Assembly (NCBI GenBank): GCA_002315655.1
Contig: DCHO01000012.1
Span: 3,318-19,629 of the forward strand
Origin: Christensenella sp. UBA1750
Lineage (GTDB): Bacteria > Bacillota > Clostridia > Christensenellales > UBA1750
Direction of reading: 5' to 3'
DNA length: 16,312 nucleotides
Shown: positions 6,986 to 13,822 of the stretch, piece by piece
How positions within the stretch are numbered: the stretch's first letter is position 1
How the letters are laid out: each line of letters opens with the position of its first letter
The notes under the pieces: generated by a model
The model's input: the letters and a program-made list of their open reading frames with translations, nothing else
Told to the model about the DNA's origin: nothing
Database searches by the model: none
Made by a program: the position numbers and the translations under genes

Positions 6986-8698
6986 ATGGCAAAACCCCTA
7001 CACACAATGGATGCCCCCAAGACCATCCGCGCCCGGAAGGGCAGCAAGATCTCAACCTTCGTTATCGTCGGACTGATTCTCGTCGGCGTGCTCATCACGG
7101 CAGGCAGCTGTTTCGCCGGCTATATGCGTTATACCTCCATCATGGAGAAAATGTATAACGACAAGGCCTATGAGATCGCATACAGTGCCATGAACGACAT
7201 TGATGCCGAGCTGCTGGATGAGTGGTACACCGAGCTGCGTGCGGCAAAGACCGATGAGGAGGTCGCTGCGGTTTCCGAGCAGATTCAGGCAGACCCCGAA
7301 TATCAGCGGGAATTGGCTGTGCTGACCAATCTGCGCGACAACATGGGCTGTAACTATGTTTACATTGCCGACCAGAAGGACGAAACCGGCGCGGTTACGG
7401 CCACCTTCCTCTATATGATGGATGCGGAGAACCCCAACGACGCTTACCCGCCCTTTGTCCCCGGCGACAAGGGAAAGATGAATGAGAGCTTCCTCTCCGA
7501 CTCCGAATATATCTACGAAACCGGCGGCCGTCCGGATAACTATTTCTATTCCCACTCCGCATTCGGCTACAATACCTCGGCGATTGCCGCCATCCAGAAC
7601 GATGAGGGCAAGGTCGTGGCCGTGCTGGGTGTTGAAATTGCCATGAGCAACCTGGCCAGAGCCAGAACCCAGTACATTTTGAGCACGGTTATCATTTCTC
7701 TTCTCATCACCGCCATCATGGTTCTGATCTATTCCTCTCTGGTCAAGCGTAAGCTGTTGGAGCCCATCACCGCCATCATCAAGGAAACCAACTCCTTCGT
7801 GGAAAACGGCGCTGAGGCCTCCGCACAGCTGGCTGCCGTTTCCACCGACAACGAGCTGGAGGATCTGGCTATGGCCATCTTCTCCATGGAGAAGAACATC
7901 AAGGGATACATCGAAAACCTGACCCAGGTCACCAAGGAAAAGGAACGCATCGGCGCGGAATTGGGCATCGCGGCGCACATCCAGTCCTCCATGCTGCCCT
8001 GCATCTTCCCGGCCTTCCCGGAGCGCGATGAGTTCGACATTTTCGCAACCATGAACCCCGCAAAGGAGGTCGGCGGCGACTTCTACGACTTCTTCATGGT
8101 GGACGACACCCATTTGGCCATCGTCATGGCGGACGTTTCCGGCAAGGGCGTTCCCGCGGCTCTGTTCATGGTTATCGGTAAGACCCTGATCAAGGATCAC
8201 TCCCAGCCCGGTCAGGACCTGGGCACCACCTTCTCCAAGGTCAACGAAATGCTTTGCCAGGCCAACTCCGAAGGTCTCTTCATCACCGCCTTTGAAGGCG
8301 TGCTGGATCTGACCACAGGCGACATGGACTTCGTCAACGCCGGTCACGAAATGCCCTTCGTCTTCTCGAACGAAACCGGGTTCAAGCCCTACAAGATCCG
8401 CGCCGGCTTCGTGCTGGCCGGTATGGAGGGAATGCGCTACCGCGGCGGCTCCATCCACTTAAACCCCGGCGACAAGTTCTTCCAGTACACCGACGGCGTT
8501 ACCGAGGCGACCAATGCCGACAACAAGCTCTATGGCATGGAGCGTCTGGAGCGCATCCTCAACGTTACTGCGAATTACCGTCCCAACGAGATCCTGCCGC
8601 TTGTCAAGGAAGACATCGACAAGTTCGTCGGCGAAGCGCCGCAGTTCGACGACATTACCATGCTCTGCCTCGAATTCAAGAAGAGAATGGAAGTCTGA
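6986..8698 (+). CDS. Membrane sensor PP2C-type (SpoIIE/RsbU family) serine phosphatase
   Basis: Predicted to dephosphorylate a phospho-Ser/Thr STAS-type anti-sigma antagonist in response to an outside signal. 570 residues: TM1 (22-46), an extracellular sensor region (about 48-228, Cache-like by layout, with NYVYIADQKDETG near 123 and AVLGVEIAMSNL near 212), TM2 (230-252), a HAMP-like linker (about 254-312), a short coiled segment with ERIGAELGIAAHIQSSMLP (320-338), then the phosphatase domain (about 348-567). Metal-binding acidic residues are all present: GGDFYD (D365), ADVSGKG (D383), YTDGVTEA (D503), FDDIT (D555, D556). It looks catalytically intact. The start is ATG 6986 after AAGGAGA with an 11-nt spacer; the in-frame TTG at 6962 lacks a binding site. 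It is the last gene of the operon. No STAS protein or sigma factor is nearby, so the target is unseen, unless it is the degenerate ATPase domain of the MATE fusion or a distant partner. Confidence 0.93.
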   Translation: MAKPLHTMDAPKTIRARKGSKISTFVIVGLILVGVLITAGSCFAGYMRYTSIMEKMYNDKAYEIAYSAMNDIDAELLDEWYTELRAAKTDEEVAAVSEQIQADPEYQRELAVLTNLRDNMGCNYVYIADQKDETGAVTATFLYMMDAENPNDAYPPFVPGDKGKMNESFLSDSEYIYETGGRPDNYFYSHSAFGYNTSAIAAIQNDEGKVVAVLGVEIAMSNLARARTQYILSTVIISLLITAIMVLIYSSLVKRKLLEPITAIIKETNSFVENGAEASAQLAAVSTDNELEDLAMAIFSMEKNIKGYIENLTQVTKEKERIGAELGIAAHIQSSMLPCIFPAFPERDEFDIFATMNPAKEVGGDFYDFFMVDDTHLAIVMADVSGKGVPAALFMVIGKTLIKDHSQPGQDLGTTFSKVNEMLCQANSEGLFITAFEGVLDLTTGDMDFVNAGHEMPFVFSNETGFKPYKIRAGFVLAGMEGMRYRGGSIHLNPGDKFFQYTDGVTEATNADNKLYGMERLERILNVTANYRPNEILPLVKEDIDKFVGEAPQFDDITMLCLEFKKRMEV

Positions 8699-8717
8699 GC
8701 AAACTGAACACAAACGC

Positions 8718-8752
8718 GGACTGCCCGGGGAAAATCCTCGGGCAGTCCTTTT
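8718..8752 (+). terminator. Rho-independent terminator of the phosphatase operon
   Basis: GGACTGCCCG (8718-8727) pairs perfectly with CGGGCAGTCC (8739-8748), with further G-C/G-U pairs inside, followed by TTTT. It begins 20 nt after the phosphatase stop. Confidence 0.93.
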
Positions 8753-8779
8753 GCATTCAAAATGTTTTGGTTGGGAACC

Positions 8780-8807
8780 TTGTAAATGCTGTCGTTTCGT
8801 GTATAAT
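8780..8807 (+). promoter_or_regulatory. Promoter of the HEYGH protein gene
   Basis: Perfect -10 TATAAT (8802-8807), preceded by a TG directly upstream, and a weak -35 TTGTAA (8780-8785) at a 16-bp spacing. The leader is about 30 nt to the GTG start. Confidence 0.7.
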
Positions 8808-8845
8808 GGCAATAAAGAAGCGCGTGGAGAAGGAGAGGCTTGAAT

Positions 8846-9271
8846 GTGAAAAAACTGAAAAAAGTGCTGTATATCTTCCTGCAATGCACATGGGGGCTTC
8901 CGGCAACGCTGGTAGGTCTTGGGTTCTTTATCGCCAATCGCAGGTGCGAGCACAAAACGTACCGTAGCTGCATCGACACGCGCTGGAACTATTTCGGCGG
9001 GCTGTCGCTCGGGCTGTTCATCTTCACGCCCAAGGAGGGCGCGTGGCAGTCCCAGCCCATCCGTGTGCACGAATACGGCCACACCATACAGAATCTGGTG
9101 CTGGGGCCGCTGATGTTTTTTGTGGGCGTTGTTTCGGTCACATGGGGGAACCTGCCGTATTTTGACAAGCTGCGGAAGGAAAAAGGCGTGCCCTATACCG
9201 CGTGCTTCGTGGAGGCGTGGGCGAGCAGGTGGGGCGAGAGGGTCACGAAGGATAAGGCGATCTGGCAGTAA
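8846..9271 (+). CDS. Small membrane protein with HExxH motif, putative metalloprotein
   Basis: 141 residues from GTG 8846, giving MKKLKK, which sits 10 nt after AAGGAG; TTG 8840, two codons earlier, is only 4 nt from that site and less likely. The N-terminus (7-30) is hydrophobic. VHEYGHTIQNLVLGPL (74-89) contains H75-E76-x-x-H79, the classic zinc-metallopeptidase pair, followed by a second hydrophobic stretch (85-99). FVEAWASRWGER (121-132) supplies E123 as a possible third ligand. I know this pattern from conserved uncharacterised membrane proteins but no defined activity, so protease function is unproven. The gene has its own promoter and terminator and is not part of a larger operon. Confidence 0.75.
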   Translation: MKKLKKVLYIFLQCTWGLPATLVGLGFFIANRRCEHKTYRSCIDTRWNYFGGLSLGLFIFTPKEGAWQSQPIRVHEYGHTIQNLVLGPLMFFVGVVSVTWGNLPYFDKLRKEKGVPYTACFVEAWASRWGERVTKDKAIWQ

Positions 9272-9348
9272 TGGGAAGTTTGTTTCGTAAGATGATTCAT
9301 CGGACCCCGTCAAACGGGCAGGAAATTCGCCCTAAATCGAGTTTTTCT

Positions 9349-9383
9349 GATCTTCTGTAAATTTGCAGAAGGTCTCTTTTTTT
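9349..9383 (+). terminator. Rho-independent terminator
   Basis: GATCTTCTG (9349-9357) pairs with CAGAAGGTC (9366-9374), nine pairs with one wobble, then TC and a run of seven T. It ends the small HEYGH gene; the T run abuts the next promoter region. Confidence 0.9.
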
Positions 9384-9399
9384 GTCCGGCGGTTTCCTG

Positions 9400-9405
9400 T
9401 ATAAT
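9400..9405 (+). promoter_or_regulatory. Likely -10 box of the nitrilase-GDPD gene
   Basis: A perfect TATAAT preceded by CTG. The place for a -35 (9376-9383) is the T run of the terminator, a poor match, so the promoter may rely on the -10 and its upstream TG or on an activator. A start near 9412 leaves about 28 nt to the ATG. Confidence 0.55.
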
Positions 9406-9439
9406 AGGAACAAATCCATTTTGAAGGAGAGATGCGAAA

Positions 9440-11098
9440 ATGAAAATCTGTGTCATTCAGCCGCCGTATTCGATGGAATACAGGGATGCGGAAAAATGCT
9501 TTGCCAAGGAGCTGGAATACTTGGAGGCCTGCGACGCAAGCCTTGACCTCATCGTGCTGCCGGAATACTGCGATGTGCCCGTGAACACCAAGACCGCCGC
9601 GGAATATGCCGCGCTGTGCGAAAAGTACAACGGCGTGATTGCGGCAAAGTGCGCAGAGACCGCAAAGCGCTGCCACGCCATGCTCTTTGCCAACTACGCC
9701 GAAAAGACCGAAAACGGGCTGCGCAACACCACCCACGCCTTTGACCGCAAAGGCAACGAGGTGGGCAAGTATTACAAGGCACATCCCGCGCCCTCCGAGG
9801 AGCGCACCGCCGAGGAAGGCGGCATGGCGCTGGACTGCGCCTATTCCCGCAAATATTGCCCGCCCACCGTCATCGAGATGGAGGGGCTGAAATTCGCCTT
9901 CCTCACCTGCTACGACTTCTATATGTATGAGATGTTCCCTGCCATTGCGCGGCTTGCGCCCGACATCATCATCGGCTGCTCTCATCAGCGCACCGACACC
10001 CATGAGGCACTGTCCATCATCGGGAAGTTCCTGTGCTACAACACCAATGCGTATTTGGTGCGCTCTGCCGTGTCCATGGGCGCGGATTCCCCTGTCTGCG
10101 GCTGCTCCATGGTGGTCTCGCCCGAGGGCAAAGAGCTGCTCAATATGAAGAACGAGGTCGGTCTGGGCATTGTCGAGATTGACGTGGCAAAAAAGTACCT
10201 CAAACCCGCAGGGTTCGGCGGCGGCATGAAGCCCCACTGGGAATACATCAACCAAGGCAGAAGACCGTACCTGTATCGCCCCTGCGGCTCCATGATGATC
10301 GAGGACGAGGAGCATCTGCCTTATCCCCGCGTCTGCTCCCACCGCGGTTTCAACACCATCGCCCCCGAAAACTCCATGCCCGCTTTCGGCGCGGCAGTCA
10401 CCGAGGGCGCGGAGGAGATCGAGTTCGATCTGTGGAACACCAAGGACGGCGAGCTGGTCTCCATCCATGACCCCGTGCTGGACCGGGTTTCCGACGGCAA
10501 GGGGAACGTGTGGGACTACACGCTTGCAGAGCTGAAACAGTTCGATTTTGGCATCCGCAAGAGCGAGGTGTTCCGTGGGTTGCGCATCATCACTTTTGAG
10601 GACATCCTGAAAAAACTGGCCGGAACCTGCATCATGAACATTCATGTGAAGATCTGGGACTTTGACGAGCGTGAGCACTATTATGACAAGATCGCGGGAT
10701 TGCTCAGGCAGTACGGCGCGGAGCACCACTGCTACATGATGGCCTCCAACGACAAGTCCTTGTCCGAGTTCCACGCGCTGAACCCCGACATTGCCATCTG
10801 CGTGGGCTGGAACAACGAGGAAGACCCGCTGGCCCTGCCCAAGCGTGCCATCAAAATCGGCGCATCCAAGGTGCAGCTTTTCAAGGGCGGAGAGCACGAA
10901 TACTTTGACCAGTCCTCCTTCGATATGTGCAAGGCCAACGGCATCCTCATCAACGTGTTCTATTCCGACGACCCGGAAGAGGCAAAACGCTACATGGACA
11001 TGGGCGCGGACTGCATCCTGACCAACGACTATCATCGCGTGGCGCAGGCGGTCAAAGAATGGAAAAATAACCAAAAAAGACCGAAAATTAACGAATAA
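9440..11098 (+). CDS. Nitrilase-fold hydrolase fused to glycerophosphodiester phosphodiesterase
   Basis: 552 residues in two enzyme domains; ATG 9440 follows AAGGAGAG. Residues 1-275 are a carbon-nitrogen hydrolase domain with the expected triad: E42 in VLPEYCD, K113 in YYKAHPAP, C157 in LTCYDFYMYEMF. Such domains hydrolyse amides or nitriles; the substrate is unknown. Residues about 296-540 are a GDPD domain: SHRGFNTIAPENS (H301, R302, E310, N311), EIEFDLWNTKDGELVSIHD (E328, D330, H343) and LTNDYHRV near the end. GDPDs split glycerophosphodiesters into glycerol-3-phosphate and an alcohol. The Glu usually seen in the N-I-E-I-K strand is H402 here (NIHVK, 400-404). No signal peptide is seen, so it is cytoplasmic. 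It stands alone between two promoters. A lipid headgroup carrying both an amide and a phosphodiester would unite the two activities, but that is inference. Confidence 0.9.
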   Translation: MKICVIQPPYSMEYRDAEKCFAKELEYLEACDASLDLIVLPEYCDVPVNTKTAAEYAALCEKYNGVIAAKCAETAKRCHAMLFANYAEKTENGLRNTTHAFDRKGNEVGKYYKAHPAPSEERTAEEGGMALDCAYSRKYCPPTVIEMEGLKFAFLTCYDFYMYEMFPAIARLAPDIIIGCSHQRTDTHEALSIIGKFLCYNTNAYLVRSAVSMGADSPVCGCSMVVSPEGKELLNMKNEVGLGIVEIDVAKKYLKPAGFGGGMKPHWEYINQGRRPYLYRPCGSMMIEDEEHLPYPRVCSHRGFNTIAPENSMPAFGAAVTEGAEEIEFDLWNTKDGELVSIHDPVLDRVSDGKGNVWDYTLAELKQFDFGIRKSEVFRGLRIITFEDILKKLAGTCIMNIHVKIWDFDEREHYYDKIAGLLRQYGAEHHCYMMASNDKSLSEFHALNPDIAICVGWNNEEDPLALPKRAIKIGASKVQLFKGGEHEYFDQSSFDMCKANGILINVFYSDDPEEAKRYMDMGADCILTNDYHRVAQAVKEWKNNQKRPKINE

Positions 11099-11103
11099 TT
11101 TTA

Positions 11104-11132
11104 TGGACAAACAGTGAACGGGCTGATAGAAT
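11104..11132 (+). promoter_or_regulatory. Promoter of the NSS transporter gene
   Basis: TGGACA (11104-11109), 17-bp spacer, TAGAAT (11127-11132) with a TG at 11124-11125 forming an extended -10 (TGATAGAAT). A start near 11139 gives a leader of about 67 nt. The -10 sits in one arm of an inverted repeat. Confidence 0.75.
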
Positions 11133-11188
11133 AAGTAAGACTTTTTTTCCTGTCTGCTTAACATAAAAAGGGAAAAAGATATTCTATC
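11125..11188 (+). repeat. Inverted repeat spanning the -10 box and leader
   Basis: GATAGAATA (11125-11133, containing the -10) and its exact complement TATTCTATC (11180-11188, just upstream of the ribosome binding site) are 46 bp apart. The left arm is largely upstream of the transcription start, so an RNA hairpin is unlikely; a two-site operator is the simplest reading. Confidence 0.35.
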
Positions 11189-11205
11189 TGCAAAGGACGG
11201 ATACT

Positions 11206-12717
11206 ATGGAACGCGACAAATGGTCAAACCGATCAACCTTCATCTTAGCTGCCATCGGCTCTGCCGTGGGTCTGGGCAACGCATGGCGTTTCCCCGGCCT
11301 TGCCGCCAAGCACGGCGGCGGCGCTTTCCTGCTTGTCTATATCATCGCCATGATCTTCATGGGCATCCCCATGCTGATGGCTGAAATCGCCATCGGGCGC
11401 AAGGTTCGCGCCGGTGCTGCCGGTTCCATGCGCGCTCTCAACCGCAAGGCGGAGCCTGTGGGCTGGATCGCCGTGGCCAACGGCGCCGTCATCGAAATCT
11501 ACTACGCCTGCGTGTTCGCGTGGGTCATCCTGATGTTTGCCTTGTCCTATAAGTTTGCAGGGCTTACCGGCAATCCCGAGGCGGCCTCGAATCTCTGGGC
11601 GGAGACCATCAAGACTACCTGGTCCACCGAAGGCTTCACTACGATTTCCTGGCCGGTGCTCATCAGCCTCATTGTGGCGTGGGGCGCGTGCTGGTGGTGC
11701 ATCCGCAACGGTACAACCTCGGTGGGCAAGGTTGTCAAGTACACCGTGCTGCTGCCTGTTGTCTGCCTACTGATTCTTGCCATCCGCGGCTTCTCCATGA
11801 ACAACGCCATGAGCGGTGTTGCAAAGCTCTTTGTGCCAGACTGGAACGCCCTGCGCGATTCCACCCTTTGGGTGGACGCCATCGGCCAGGTGTTCTATTC
11901 CCTGTCCACCGCCATGGCCATCATGTTCGCTTACGGCTCCTTCCTGCCGGAAGATTCCAACGTGGCGGTCGATACCATCATCATTGCTTTCTCCGATATG
12001 ATTATCTCCGTGATGGCGGGCGTGGTCATGTTCACCACTATGGCGGGCGTCGGGATGCTGGACAATATGTCCGCCTCCGGCATTGCCACCGCCTTCATCA
12101 TCTATCCGCAGGCCATCGTGCAGCTGACCAACGTACCGTGGATCAACGCGGCCTTTGCCTACGTCTTCTACTTCTGCTTAATCACGCTGGCCATCGACTC
12201 GCTGTTCTCCATCGTGGAGGGCGTGTCCACTGCCGTGTCCGACAAGTTCAACCTCAACAAGAAGAAGACCACCACCACCATCTGCTTAATCTCCGGCGTG
12301 ATCTCCCTGATCTATGTGACCGGCGCGGGCGTGGCATATCTTGACATCGTGGATAACTTTGTCAATGCCTACACCCTCATCATTGCCGGCATTCTGGAAA
12401 CCATCGTGATCGCCTGGGCGTTCAAGCCCGAGAAGGTCGTCTCCGAGATCAACCGCAACACCGGCAAGTTCAGAATCGGCAACGGTTACTTCAACCTGAC
12501 CATGAAGTTCGTGGCTCCCGTTGTGCTGACCGCGCTGCTGGTCTGGAACATCGTGACCCTGTTTGCGGGCGGCGGACTTTACGGCGGCTACCCCCTGTGG
12601 GCGAACATTCTCTTCGGTTGGGGACTTGTGTTCCTCTCCTGCATCTCCGGCTACATCATCGCTATCTTTGCCAAGAAGCGCGGTGTGCATGACATCGGCG
12701 CGGAGTGGAAAGATTAA
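11206..12717 (+). CDS. Sodium-dependent transporter of the NSS (SNF/SLC6) family
   Basis: Predicted Na+-coupled symporter, most likely for an amino acid. 503 residues, typical for bacterial NSS members, with about 11-12 hydrophobic segments. TM1 has the family signature GSAVGLGNAWRFPGLAAKHGGGAF (18-41). TM6 is QVFYSLSTAMAIMFAYGSF (228-246). TM7 carries D264-x3-S268 followed by AGVVMF. TM8 is ITLAIDSLFSIVEGV (326-340). The Asp331-Ser332 pair is the arrangement I know from animal SLC6 carriers at the Na2 site, where LeuT has Thr-Ser. AAAGGA lies 8 nt before the ATG. The gene is monocistronic with its own promoter and a strong terminator. Base composition matches the neighbours. The substrate cannot be told from sequence. 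Confidence 0.93.
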   Translation: MERDKWSNRSTFILAAIGSAVGLGNAWRFPGLAAKHGGGAFLLVYIIAMIFMGIPMLMAEIAIGRKVRAGAAGSMRALNRKAEPVGWIAVANGAVIEIYYACVFAWVILMFALSYKFAGLTGNPEAASNLWAETIKTTWSTEGFTTISWPVLISLIVAWGACWWCIRNGTTSVGKVVKYTVLLPVVCLLILAIRGFSMNNAMSGVAKLFVPDWNALRDSTLWVDAIGQVFYSLSTAMAIMFAYGSFLPEDSNVAVDTIIIAFSDMIISVMAGVVMFTTMAGVGMLDNMSASGIATAFIIYPQAIVQLTNVPWINAAFAYVFYFCLITLAIDSLFSIVEGVSTAVSDKFNLNKKKTTTTICLISGVISLIYVTGAGVAYLDIVDNFVNAYTLIIAGILETIVIAWAFKPEKVVSEINRNTGKFRIGNGYFNLTMKFVAPVVLTALLVWNIVTLFAGGGLYGGYPLWANILFGWGLVFLSCISGYIIAIFAKKRGVHDIGAEWKD

Positions 12718-12730
12718 CCGCATAAATATA

Positions 12731-12770
12731 AAAAAGCCATTCTCCGAGAAAGCACGGAGAGTGGCTTTTT
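12731..12770 (+). terminator. Rho-independent terminator of the NSS gene
   Basis: AAAAAGCCA (12731-12739) pairs perfectly with TGGCTTTTT (12762-12770), then one T-G wobble and TCTCCG/CGGAGA, giving 16 pairs around a short loop. The A/T arms make it potentially bidirectional. Confidence 0.93.
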
Positions 12771-12836
12771 GTAAAGTGTTTGAAAAACAAAAAATCCAGC
12801 AGGAAAACGGAATTGCACGGGGAACTTGTATAGTAG

Positions 12837-12923
12837 CTTGTGAGGGAGTAGTAAGCGTCAATCCCCTTGGCGCAGCAAGTCAACATACTGACGAATCACG
12901 TCTGGCTTGCTTTAATTTACGAG
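12837..12923 (+). promoter_or_regulatory. yybP-ykoY (Mn2+) riboswitch aptamer
   Basis: The two conserved internal loops of this class are present: GAGGGAGTAG (12842-12851) and TCAACATACT (12880-12889). A consistent fold is P1 CTTGT/ACGAG (12837-12841 with 12919-12923), a hairpin GCGTCAA/TTGGCGC (12855-12861 with 12867-12873), and a second arm AGCAAG/CTTGCT (12874-12879 with 12906-12911) capped by GACG/CGTC. By established knowledge this class binds Mn2+ at the docked loops and switches on manganese exporters, and the gene downstream is mntP. A possible -10 TATAGT lies at 12829-12834 without a clear -35, which would start the RNA close to P1. Confidence 0.92.
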
Positions 12924-12953
12924 ACTCATGTATCGCTTTTGTTTGGCGTGCAT

Positions 12954-13006
12954 GAAGTCTGTGTGTTTAGAATGAGGACTTCGGCCTGCCGAAGTCTTAT
13001 TTTGCG
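12954..13006 (+). terminator. Riboswitch expression platform: intrinsic terminator with competing antiterminator
   Basis: The terminator is GACTTCGGC (12977-12985) paired with GCCGAAGTC (12988-12996), then TTATTTTG. Upstream, GAAGTC (12954-12959) can instead pair with GACTTC (12977-12982) as an antiterminator. That segment can itself be hidden in a hairpin AGACTCATG.../CATGAAGTCT (12922-12960), whose 5' end overlaps the last two bases of aptamer helix P1. Metal-stabilised P1 would thus favour read-through. Confidence 0.8.
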
Positions 13007-13022
13007 TTTGGAGGTTTTTCTC

Positions 13023-13607
13023 ATGGAATGGAATCTCGTTTTCTTTCTGAACTCGGTGCTGCTGGGCGTGGGGCTGGCCATGGATGCCTTTTCGGTGTCG
13101 CTGGCCAACGGCTTGAATGAGCCGAAAATGCGGCTGCCCCGGATGTGCGGCATTGCCGGAGTCTTTGCCGTCTATCAGGCGGTGATGCCCATGACGGGCT
13201 GGGTGTGCGTGCACACCATCGTGGAGCACTTCCGCGCCTTTGAGAAGTTCATTCCGTGGATTGCGCTGCTGCTGTTGGGCCATATCGGCGGCAAAATGCT
13301 CATTGAGGGTATCAAGGGCGGGGAGGAGAGCGGGGACGCAAAGAAGCTCACCTTCGGCGTGCTCATGGTGCAGGGCATTGCCACCTCCATCGACGCGCTA
13401 TCCGTGGGCTTCACCATTGCGGATTACGGCTTCTGGATGGCCGTTGTGGCTGCGCTCATCATAGCCGCAGTGACCTTTATCATCTGTATGGCCGGGCTTG
13501 TGATCGGCAAGAAATTCGGCACAAAGCTCTCCGGGAAGGCCTCGATCATCGGCGGGGTCATTCTCATTCTCATCGGTCTTGAAATTTTCATCACCTCCTT
13601 CCTTTGA
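13023..13607 (+). CDS. mntP: Manganese efflux pump MntP
   Basis: Integral membrane exporter of excess Mn2+. 194 residues, close to the usual 185-195, with six hydrophobic segments arranged as two repeats. Each half has the family's acidic motif: GLAMDAFSVSLANG (17-30, D21) and IATSIDALSVGF (119-130, D124). A central loop (about 96-108) is rich in Gly, Glu and Lys. The start is ATG 13023 after GGAGGTTTTTCTC. The same frame is open back to 12867, but that part is the riboswitch and its platform, so the longer version is rejected. Expression is predicted to rise with Mn2+ through the upstream riboswitch. No convincing terminator follows the stop. Confidence 0.95.
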   Translation: MEWNLVFFLNSVLLGVGLAMDAFSVSLANGLNEPKMRLPRMCGIAGVFAVYQAVMPMTGWVCVHTIVEHFRAFEKFIPWIALLLLGHIGGKMLIEGIKGGEESGDAKKLTFGVLMVQGIATSIDALSVGFTIADYGFWMAVVAALIIAAVTFIICMAGLVIGKKFGTKLSGKASIIGGVILILIGLEIFITSFL

Positions 13608-13617
13608 TTGAACGGTA

Positions 13618-13631
13618 GCCGAACGTTTGGC
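13618..13631 (+). promoter_or_regulatory. PurBox-like element 1
   Basis: GCCGAACGTTTGGC, an imperfect palindrome carrying the CCGAAC core of the Bacillus PurR PurBox. It starts 10 nt after the mntP stop; its centre is 35 bp from that of element 2. Confidence 0.5.
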
Positions 13632-13647
13632 ATTTCTCCGACAAACG

Positions 13648-13671
13648 AGAAATCCGAACGTTCGGATTTCT
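13648..13671 (+). promoter_or_regulatory. 24-bp perfect palindrome with CCGAACGTTCGG core (PurBox-like element 2)
   Basis: All 24 positions are self-complementary around 13659/13660, with the centre ATCCGAACGTTCGGAT. Each half matches the PurBox AWWWCCGAACWWT except for G at one W. It lies about 100 bp upstream of the xpt -35. As RNA it could fold but has no T run, so an operator is more likely than a terminator. Confidence 0.65.
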
Positions 13672-13751
13672 ATAACCATGAATTTTCTGATAGTGCTGAA
13701 CATTTTCAAAGTAAATTGGAGGTTAATGGTGTAAAATGACGGAAAAGGGAC

Positions 13752-13780
13752 TTGACTGTCATTAACAGGTGTGGTATTCT
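13752..13780 (+). promoter_or_regulatory. Promoter of xpt
   Basis: TTGACT (13752-13757), 17-bp spacer, TATTCT (13775-13780). The predicted start is near 13787, 60 nt before the xpt ATG. Confidence 0.75.
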
Positions 13781-13805
13781 TGCCTCGATCTTAGTGATAA
13801 GAGCG

Positions 13806-13822
13806 AAAAATCCGAATGTTCG
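13806..13822 (+). promoter_or_regulatory. PurBox-like element 3, at the xpt start of transcription
   Basis: AAAAATCCGAATGTTCG repeats the left arm and core of element 2 with one change in the core. It lies about 20-35 nt downstream of the predicted xpt start, a position suited to repression. Its centre is 158 bp from that of element 2. Confidence 0.5.

Noticed and set aside
9332..11164. 610-codon open frame on the minus strand opposite the nitrilase-GDPD gene, with similar long antisense frames at 107-1234, 7052-8458 and 14353-15618
   Set aside because: They lie wholly opposite well-recognised genes, show no family motifs, and are expected where the sense strand uses mainly G/C-ending codons. 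No minus-strand promoter or ribosome binding site supports them.
12867..13022. 52-codon N-terminal extension of MntP
   Set aside because: It overlaps the riboswitch and its terminator and has no ribosome binding site; ATG 13023 has one and gives the normal family length.
13648..13671. LexA/DinR box
   Set aside because: The SOS box needs four bases between GAAC and GTTC; here the halves abut. There are no DNA-repair genes nearby.
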